Assembly (NCBI RefSeq): GCF_000426285.1
Contig: NZ_AUFB01000019.1
Location: 1-64,000, forward strand
DNA: 64,000 nt
Source of the DNA: Rhizobium leucaenae USDA 9039
Lineage (GTDB): Bacteria; Pseudomonadota; Alphaproteobacteria; Rhizobiales; Rhizobiaceae
Direction of reading: 5' to 3'
Shown here one piece after another: positions 61,450 to 64,000 of the stretch; the stretch's first letter is position 1; every line of letters starts with the position of its first letter. A model generated the notes under the pieces. That model had not been told where the DNA came from. It worked only from the letters and a program-made list of their open reading frames with translations, and did not search any database. A program made the position numbers and the translations under genes.

Positions 61450-62247
61450 TTGACGCAGTACCGTCTCGTCAAGCCAAAGCCTGCCGCAGGGGGCCGAGGT
61501 CAGGGCCATGGCAATGACGCCAAACGTGGACTCATCAAGCGCATAAGCAGTCGAGAATGCCGCCATAGCCTCGTCCATTCTGCCCGCTTCCTGCAATACG
61601 ACTCCCAAATTGACCGCAGCCTCCGGCGCGTCGGCGTTGATTTCGAGGACACGCCGGTAAGCCTGGGCCGCGCCATCAAGTTTCTGCAGATCGTGCCGTA
61701 CAAGTGCCAACTCAAACCAAATTCCCGGATGGTCGTCGAGGGCGACGGCGCGTTCGAGCAGTTGTTCGGCTTCAACGAGCGCGCCACGTTCTCTCGCTAG
61801 GGAGCTGAGGCGGTTTATGGCTTCCAGAGAAGTCGGCTTGGCATCGAGAACCACGCTCCAAGCATCCCGTGCCGCCGACTTGTTGCCCATCTGGTCCAAA
61901 ATCCGGGCTTTCTCGACGAAGATCTCCAGCCGGCCATCTATGCCTGTCGCTTTTTCAAGCTGCCTCAATGCCGCTTCCAGCTTGTGTTCGGCTCGATAGA
62001 TCTTGCCGGCGAGAATGAGGGCGGGGACGTTCCTTGGCTGAGCAGCAAGACTGCTCTCTATTTTTTCCCGAGCACCGGAAAAATCCTCTTCTGCAAATAG
62101 AATAGCCGCCAAGAGATGAGAGAGGGATGGATCGGATGGAAACTGGTCCAAACCGGCTTCGCAAAGCTGCTTTGCCACGTCACGATTGCTCTGATTGAAG
62201 GCCGCCACCGCGTCCGCAATGATCGCCAAACGCTGACTTTCTTTCAT
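61387..62247 (-). CDS. TPR-repeat protein
   Basis: From MKESQRLAIIADAVAAFNQ at 62247 the protein has 286 residues. At least five TPR-type helix pairs are visible, for example LCEAGLDQFPSDPSLSHLLAA, ALILAGKIYRAEHKLEAALRQL and GAAQAYRRVLEINADAPEAAV. TPR units mediate protein contacts. The C-terminal 45 residues leave the repeat pattern. The gene is convergent with the unrecognised 60733-61449 gene, overlapping by 63 bp; such overlap may cause antisense interference but may also be accidental. Confidence 0.8.
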   Translation of the reverse strand: MKESQRLAIIADAVAAFNQSNRDVAKQLCEAGLDQFPSDPSLSHLLAAILFAEEDFSGAREKIESSLAAQPRNVPALILAGKIYRAEHKLEAALRQLEKATGIDGRLEIFVEKARILDQMGNKSAARDAWSVVLDAKPTSLEAINRLSSLARERGALVEAEQLLERAVALDDHPGIWFELALVRHDLQKLDGAAQAYRRVLEINADAPEAAVNLGVVLQEAGRMDEAMAAFSTAYALDESTFGVIAMALTSAPCGRLWLDETVLRQSLVSGAAALGAKSLSVDARR

Positions 62248-62511
62248 GCGCACGCCATCCAGATGCGCCCGAGCGCAATACCACAAATCATCGTCACGGA
62301 GTTATCCGCCGCCGGTATCGAGCCGTCAATTGTGGAATTTTGATCGTAAACTGATTGTTCGCAGGAACAGATATCCATCTCGCCTCCACAGAGCGGCAGA
62401 AGGCGGAGCGAGCGCGCAGGCATGCGCACGCGATCAGCCCGGCTAAGACGGAACCATGCTTCGATTGTCCAGTTAGGATGCCGTCTAATGATATTCGACA
62501 GGAGAGCCGAA

Positions 62512-63075
62512 ATGAACAATCAACCCGATGATCCAGGTCCTCGCGGTCAGACGTGGCAGGATGTGGCTGACCAGCCAAGCATAGGAGCGGGCATAAATGA
62601 ACGACCGAAAACGGGGAGTTCGGAAGAAGCAGTCCGTGAGAACCTAAACGAGCTGCGGCAGTTTGCCGGCGAGCAGACGGAGCGGGCGAAGACCGCCGTC
62701 GGCGACGCGGCCGAAGACAAGAAGAATATGGCCGCACGGCAACTCGGCGGCGTCGCATCGGCACTCGAAAAAGTCGGCTCAGAACTCGAACGGTCGGACC
62801 AACAGGTTGTCGGCCGTTATGCCAAGCAGATCGGCGGTTCGCTCCAGGGTTTCGTGCGTGACATAGAGGGTCGCGATCTCGGCGAAATTGCCGGCATGGT
62901 TGAAGACTTCGGGCGTAGGCAGCCACTTGCCTTTCTCGGCATAGCGGCGATTGCCGGCCTGACAGCAAGCCGGCTCCTGACAGCCTCCGCCCACCGTCGC
63001 AGCGAGCCGGCGGTTTCCCCGCCCTCCGCTTCTTCGATGCCGGCAGGCGTCCAGTCAATGCGAAGCGAACCGTAG
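62512..63075 (+). CDS. Stress-associated protein with C-terminal hydrophobic tail (ElaB/nutrient-deprivation-like)
   Basis: From MNNQPDDPGPRGQTWQDVAD at 62512, preceded by AGGAGAG, the protein has 187 residues. A polar N-terminal part is followed by an amphipathic helix region (ERAKTAVGDAAEDKKNMAARQ) and a short hydrophobic stretch LAFLGIAAIAGLTASRLL (about 143-160). It is similar in layout to envelope-stress proteins. The next two genes encode a holin-X-like and a DUF3618 protein, a trio often found together in rhizobia. Confidence 0.75.
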   Translation: MNNQPDDPGPRGQTWQDVADQPSIGAGINERPKTGSSEEAVRENLNELRQFAGEQTERAKTAVGDAAEDKKNMAARQLGGVASALEKVGSELERSDQQVVGRYAKQIGGSLQGFVRDIEGRDLGEIAGMVEDFGRRQPLAFLGIAAIAGLTASRLLTASAHRRSEPAVSPPSASSMPAGVQSMRSEP

Positions 63076-63094
63076 TGCAAGGAGGATCGCCACA

Positions 63095-63514
63095 ATGGCA
63101 AATCATCGAGATGACCGCACTCTGACCGAACTGATGACCGGTCTGGTAGGCGATATATCTGGACTCTTTCGCAAGGAAATCGACCTGGCGAAGGCGGAAG
63201 CATCCGAGAATTTGAACCGTGCGCTGGGAGGCGCCGAAATCCTGCTCGTCGGCCTGGTGTTTGCGATCGGTGCCATAGGCGTGCTGTTGAGCGCCGCGGT
63301 CAACGGACTAGCCGCTTTTCTCGTGGCGCGGAACGTAGCTGAGCCGAATGCCGACACGCTGGCAGCGCTCATTGTCGGGGTGATCGTCGCACTCCTTGCC
63401 TGGGCAATGGTCGCGCGCGGTATTTCCACGCTGCGAGGCAGCAGCCTCAAGCTGGATAAGACGGCGACGTCGCTGCGGCGGGATGTGGATGTGGTGAAGG
63501 AGAGAGTGCAATGA
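63095..63514 (+). CDS. Holin-X-like (PF07332-type) membrane protein
   Basis: The 139-residue protein has an N-terminal amphipathic helix (LFRKEIDLAKAEASENLN) and two membrane helices (about 50-74 and 88-108), followed by a charged tail with coiled-coil tendency. This is the layout of the actinobacterial phage holin family, which in Proteobacteria is a chromosomal envelope protein with no known lysis role. AAGGAGG precedes the ATG. Its stop overlaps the next gene by ATGA. Confidence 0.85.
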   Translation: MANHRDDRTLTELMTGLVGDISGLFRKEIDLAKAEASENLNRALGGAEILLVGLVFAIGAIGVLLSAAVNGLAAFLVARNVAEPNADTLAALIVGVIVALLAWAMVARGISTLRGSSLKLDKTATSLRRDVDVVKERVQ

Positions 63515-64000
63515 ACGACAATTCTCACTCCCACTCGGCTGCCGAGCTGCAGCGAGAGATCGAGGCGGATCGCCATCGGATCGAGGAAAAGCTCCACGCG
63601 ATCGAGGAGCGCATGTCTCCCGGCCAGCTTATGGACGAACTGCTCGAATATGCGAGGCAAAGCGGTGGCGCTGAATATGTCAGCAATCTCGGCAAGGCAC
63701 TCAGGACCAATCCCATTCCCGTTACGCTATTGGGAGTGAGCCTCGCCTGGCTTTTTGCCAATCCTGGCGCCCGCCCAACAGGAGCCAGCGAGCGGGACGA
63801 AGCCCGAGAGGAATACCCATTGGCGACCGTGAAAGGTGCCGTAAGGCGCACCGGCCCGGTAGAGGCGAGCTTCGGCGAACGGTATAGCCACTTCACGGAT
63901 GACGGCGGCAATCGTTTCAGAGCCCTGACGGACGCTGGCGGCCGCCGAGCTGGCCACTTCATCGACCAGAGCGGCAAGGCCTATCGCGGCTTTGCCGACG
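63511..64000 (+). CDS. DUF3618-containing protein, 3' end outside the window
   Basis: From the ATG at 63511 the frame is open to the window edge, giving about 163 residues. It starts MNDNSHSHSAAELQREIEAD and RHRIEEKLHAIEERMSPGQL, the DUF3618 helix, then a hydrophobic segment NPIPVTLLGVSLAWLFANP (about 69-87). DUF3618 proteins are envelope-linked and functionally unknown. The start overlaps the holin-X-like stop, so the pair is translated together. Confidence 0.85.
   Translation, partial: MNDNSHSHSAAELQREIEADRHRIEEKLHAIEERMSPGQLMDELLEYARQSGGAEYVSNLGKALRTNPIPVTLLGVSLAWLFANPGARPTGASERDEAREEYPLATVKGAVRRTGPVEASFGERYSHFTDDGGNRFRALTDAGGRRAGHFIDQSGKAYRGFAD

Noticed and set aside
1..64000. CRISPR arrays, tRNA or rRNA genes, prophage
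   Set aside because: No regularly spaced repeats of CRISPR type, no tRNA/rRNA sequence and no phage structural genes were seen; the holin-X-like gene alone is not evidence of a phage.

Overview
The window looks like part of a large secondary replicon (chromid or megaplasmid) of a Rhizobiaceae bacterium of the Rhizobium/Agrobacterium type. The evidence is a repA-repB partition operon with two perfect copies of the parS-type palindrome GTTCCCCGCGGGGAAC, many solute-uptake and catabolic operons, TPR-ATPase adenylate cyclases, DUF992, DUF3618 and MHS transporter families, and GC-rich codon usage. No rRNA, tRNA or CRISPR array is visible. The left edge cuts through the 5' end of an IS66-like transposase gene, and the right edge cuts a DUF3618 gene.

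Layout. 0.4-5.6 kb: M20 amidohydrolase; an alpha/beta hydrolase divergent from an HxlR regulator across an inverted repeat; a class III adenylate cyclase; a secreted DUF992 protein. 5.7-13.3 kb: four minus-strand genes for an M4-like metallopeptidase, an exported NTF2-like protein, a two-haem c-type protein and a SAM-cyclase-ATPase-TPR regulator; no known system matches this set. 13.7-22.7 kb: pepT, a flavin monooxygenase, an MHS transporter with a sigma-54-like promoter and three 22-bp-spaced repeats, an MFS carrier, a stress protein, an old yellow enzyme and a DegP-like protease. 23.0-28.9 kb: a redox-stress block with ohr, dipZ, a histidine kinase/response regulator pair and a Tat-exported hydrolase; ohr and dipZ share a duplicated leader.

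29.1-36.6 kb: parS sites and repAB without repC, a small membrane protein, a secreted protein, a B12-binding radical SAM protein and an EF-G-like GTPase. 36.7-42.4 kb: glycine-betaine-type binding protein, dimethylglycine dehydrogenase-like enzyme and a frameshifted AraC regulator, which suggests betaine/dimethylglycine use. 42.5-45.4 kb: MliC-like lysozyme inhibitor, a small periplasmic protein and an SPFH (flotillin-like) protein.

45.8-58.5 kb: a probable hydroxyproline catabolic island. It has a GntR regulator followed by a proC-like/lacI-like deletion remnant, and divergently an amino acid ABC transporter, DapA-family deaminase, two proline racemase-family proteins, D-amino-acid dehydrogenase, aldehyde dehydrogenase and two SDRs. 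This covers every step from trans-4-hydroxy-L-proline to 2-oxoglutarate. 58.6-64 kb: aldo/keto reductase, an EEP-family hydrolase, an unrecognised protein overlapping tail to tail with a TPR protein, and an envelope/stress cassette (small soluble protein, holin-X-like, DUF3618).

The main oddities are repAB without repC, the paired ohr/dipZ leaders, the probable sigma-54 control region of the MHS transporter, the duplicated racemase genes, the protease/haem/cyclase cluster and two damaged regulators.
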